Shown: positions 6,032 to 7,253 of the stretch, in pieces
How positions within the stretch are numbered: position 1 is the stretch's first letter
Layout: each line of letters starts with the position of its first letter
Assembly: GCA_018712425.1 (NCBI GenBank)
Contig: DVHA01000302.1
Span: 1 to 7,253 of the forward strand
DNA: 7,253 bases
Direction of reading: 5' to 3'
Source of the DNA: Candidatus Faecivivens stercoravium
GTDB taxonomy: Bacteria > Bacillota > Clostridia > Oscillospirales > Ruminococcaceae
Made by a program: the position numbers and the translations under genes
Notes under the pieces: generated by a model
Told to the model about the DNA's origin: nothing
Seen by the model: only the letters and a program-made list of their open reading frames with translations
The model's database searches: none

Positions 6032-7089
6032 ATGCCTTCGGCAGCCAGAAAAAGCCCACCGGCCCGCTGATCGTCGGCCTCACCGGCCAGACCGGCGCCG
6101 GCAAATCGACCGTCACCGAGGCCTTTGCCGAAAAAGGCTTCGTGGTCATCGACTGCGACGCCCTCACCCGCGAGCTCCAGACCCGCCCCGAAGTCCTCTC
6201 AATGCTCTCCCAGGCTTACGGCCCGCAGATTTTAAAGGAGGACGGCAGCCTTGACCGCAGGATGCTCGCCGCCATCGCCTTCTCCGAGCCGAAACAGACC
6301 GAAAAGCTGGGCAGCCTGATGTTCCCGCCGATTAAAGCGGAAATCGACGTTCAGATTAAACTGGCTGAGGCGTCCGGCAAAAAGAACATCCTCCTCGACG
6401 CCCCGACCCTCTTTGAGAGCGGGCTCGATAAGATCTGTACCCGCAAAATCTCGGTCATTGCCGCCGAAGACGTCCGCCGGGAGCGGATCATCCGCCGGGA
6501 CGGCATCACCGAAGAGGAGGCCGTCCGCCGGATGTCGGCCCAGCACCCGGACGCCTGGTACACCGTCCGCTCCGACTTCGTCCTTAGGAACAACGGGACG
6601 CGGGAAGAACTGCTGGAGGCGGGGAGGAACCTCGCCGCCCAGATGGTCAAGGCCCCCAACCAGGACGGGAAGACCGCCATCGTCGCCCTTGTCTCGATTG
6701 TCCTCGTTATCGCGGTCATCAGCGGCGTTTATATGCTGGCATATCGGGCGATTTATCCCCAGGACTATCAGGAGACGGCGGCAGCCTACGCCGAGACGAC
6801 CGGGCTGTCGGAATACTTCCTGATGGCGCTGGGCCACGAGGCGGCCCCGGAGAGTGAGGCGGAATTTGCCGGGAACCTTTCGGTCCTCACCGCCCTGATG
6901 CCCGGGGCGGATGAACGGAGCCTGGCGGCGGCATACTATGCCGGGCCGGAAACGGCGGCCCAGTGGCTGGCGGACCCGTCGGTCAGTCCCGACGGTGTCA
7001 ATTTCAGCCAGATTCCCGACGAGGCGGCCGCGGCCTTTGCCGACCAGGTGGCCCAGACGGCGACCGTCTATGAAAATCTCTACGGCTGA
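6028..7089 (+). CDS. coaE: Dephospho-CoA kinase fused to a membrane helix and a degenerate lytic transglycosylase domain
   Basis: The 353-residue product is about 150 residues longer than normal CoaE (near 200). Residues 14-205 form a complete dephospho-CoA kinase (last step of CoA synthesis): P-loop GQTGAGKST (20-28), VIDCDALTREL (40-50), DAPTLFESGLD (124-134), the lid region RRERIIRRDG and the C-terminal NNGTREEL. A short basic linker leads to a single hydrophobic helix (216-238, AIVALVSIVLVIAVISG core). The outer part resembles an SLT lytic transglycosylase but shortened: LSEYFLMALGHEAAPE aligns with the usual region of the catalytic Glu (E271 candidate), and AAYYAGPE (301-308), WLADPSVSPDG and QIPDE match the SLT tail. 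The middle GLMQ region is missing and AYNAG has become AYYAG, so wall-cleaving activity is doubtful. The frame is continuous across the join. The start overlaps tsaC by four bases (ATGA). An internal ATG at 6643 could in principle start the membrane part alone, but its GGAGG is about 15 bases away. Confidence 0.9.
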   Translation: MNAFGSQKKPTGPLIVGLTGQTGAGKSTVTEAFAEKGFVVIDCDALTRELQTRPEVLSMLSQAYGPQILKEDGSLDRRMLAAIAFSEPKQTEKLGSLMFPPIKAEIDVQIKLAEASGKKNILLDAPTLFESGLDKICTRKISVIAAEDVRRERIIRRDGITEEEAVRRMSAQHPDAWYTVRSDFVLRNNGTREELLEAGRNLAAQMVKAPNQDGKTAIVALVSIVLVIAVISGVYMLAYRAIYPQDYQETAAAYAETTGLSEYFLMALGHEAAPESEAEFAGNLSVLTALMPGADERSLAAAYYAGPETAAQWLADPSVSPDGVNFSQIPDEAAAAFADQVAQTATVYENLYG

Positions 7090-7116
7090 CGAAAAACTAC
7101 AATGTTCGATAAATTT

Positions 7117-7130
7117 TGAACAAGTGTTCC
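7117..7130. promoter_or_regulatory. Candidate LexA (SOS) box
   Basis: TGAACAAGTGTTCC matches the Bacillus-type LexA/DinR operator CGAACRNRYGTTYC at 13 of 14 positions (only the first base differs), including the essential GAAC-N4-GTTC core (7118-7129). It lies about 95 bp before the next start codon and overlaps a possible -35. LexA binding is inferred from the motif only; the same bases also fit another pattern (see the 7125-7140 entry). Confidence 0.45.
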
Positions 7131-7140
7131 ACGTAGAACA
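7125..7140. other. parS-like 16-bp inverted repeat
   Basis: TGTTCCACGTAGAACA is one base from TGTTCCACGTGGAACA, a known variant of the ParB/Spo0J binding site parS (consensus TGTTTCACGTGAAACA, three differences). The mismatch breaks one central pair of the palindrome. It shares TGTTC with the LexA-box candidate, so it may simply be part of that operator region. Confidence 0.3.
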
Positions 7141-7154
7141 AAATCGGCTCATCC

Positions 7155-7170
7155 TCCCGGAAAACCGGGG
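7155..7170 (+). terminator. Weak hairpin, possible terminator of the prfA-coaE operon
   Basis: CCCGG (7156-7160) and CCGGG (7165-7169) around an AAAA loop, with a possible flanking T-G pair, are followed only by GTTTGAT, so termination would be inefficient. A second hairpin, GCTTTTC (7184-7190) with GAAAAGC (7199-7205), lies just before the ribosome binding site of the next gene. Both could instead be leader structure of that gene. Confidence 0.25.
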
Positions 7171-7224
7171 TTTGATAGATCAAGCTTTTCCGAAAGAAGA
7201 AAAGCAGGAAAGGAAATGTAAACC

Positions 7225-7253
7225 ATGGAAAATGCAAAAGAACTGAAAGAAAA
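7225..7253 (+). CDS. Start of an unidentified gene (cut by window edge)
   Basis: An ATG at 7225 opens a frame reading MENAKELKE to the edge, nine full codons. AAAGG ends 11 bases upstream, the same long spacing as at tsaC. A start-stop pair ATG-TAA (7216-7221) sits between them. The product cannot be identified from so few residues. The LexA-box candidate upstream suggests a DNA-damage role is possible but does not show it. Confidence 0.6.

Larger units (their letters stand above)
7116..7144 (+). promoter_or_regulatory. Weak candidate promoter for the gene at 7225
   Basis: TTGAAC (7116-7121) and CAAAAT (7139-7144) are spaced by 17 bases; each matches four of six consensus positions. The LexA-box candidate covers the -35 and half the spacer, a typical repressor position. 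An alternative TACAAT at 7098-7103 has no -35. The transcript would carry a leader of about 70 bases. Confidence 0.3.

Overview
The window looks like chromosomal DNA of a GC-rich, low-oxygen Gram-positive of the Clostridia, probably Oscillospiraceae/Ruminococcaceae-like. Supporting signs are strong AAAGGAG-type ribosome binding sites, TTG starts on two genes, extended -10 promoters, a DUF951 gene, the clostridial style of double-cluster ferredoxin, and strongly GC-biased third codon positions. This placement is inferred from gene content; no rRNA or other direct marker is present.

Left part (1-2465). The 3' end of an iron-sulfur (4Fe-4S) protein gene runs rightward from the window edge and stops at 585. 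It is followed by about 250 bp of non-coding DNA holding two adjacent perfect hairpins (a likely dispersed palindromic element) and a strong, probably bidirectional terminator. Facing it on the minus strand is a two-gene unit: a SWIM zinc-finger protein gene (upstream) and a PLP-dependent threonine aldolase gene (downstream).

Middle (2466-3565). A 167 bp divergent promoter region separates the SWIM/aldolase unit from a rightward AEC-family (auxin efflux carrier-like) membrane transporter gene.

Right part (3566-7089). A tight rightward operon begins at an extended -10 promoter near 3611: a DUF951 gene, prfA (peptide release factor 1), tsaC/sua5 (threonylcarbamoyl-AMP synthase for tRNA t6A) and coaE (dephospho-CoA kinase). 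The set is mainly translation quality plus cofactor synthesis. The last gene is the most unusual object here. The CoaE kinase is fused in frame to a transmembrane helix and a shortened, degenerate lytic-transglycosylase (SLT) domain, which would place a CoA-synthesis enzyme on the inner face of the membrane with an eroded cell-wall enzyme remnant outside.

Right edge (7090-7253). A 135 bp intergenic region holds alternating TGTTC/GAACA half-sites. They contain a 13/14 match to the Gram-positive LexA (SOS) box, overlapping a weak promoter, and a 16-bp element one base away from a common parS variant. A new gene starts at 7225, with only nine codons and part of a tenth visible; the LexA-box match suggests it could be DNA-damage regulated.
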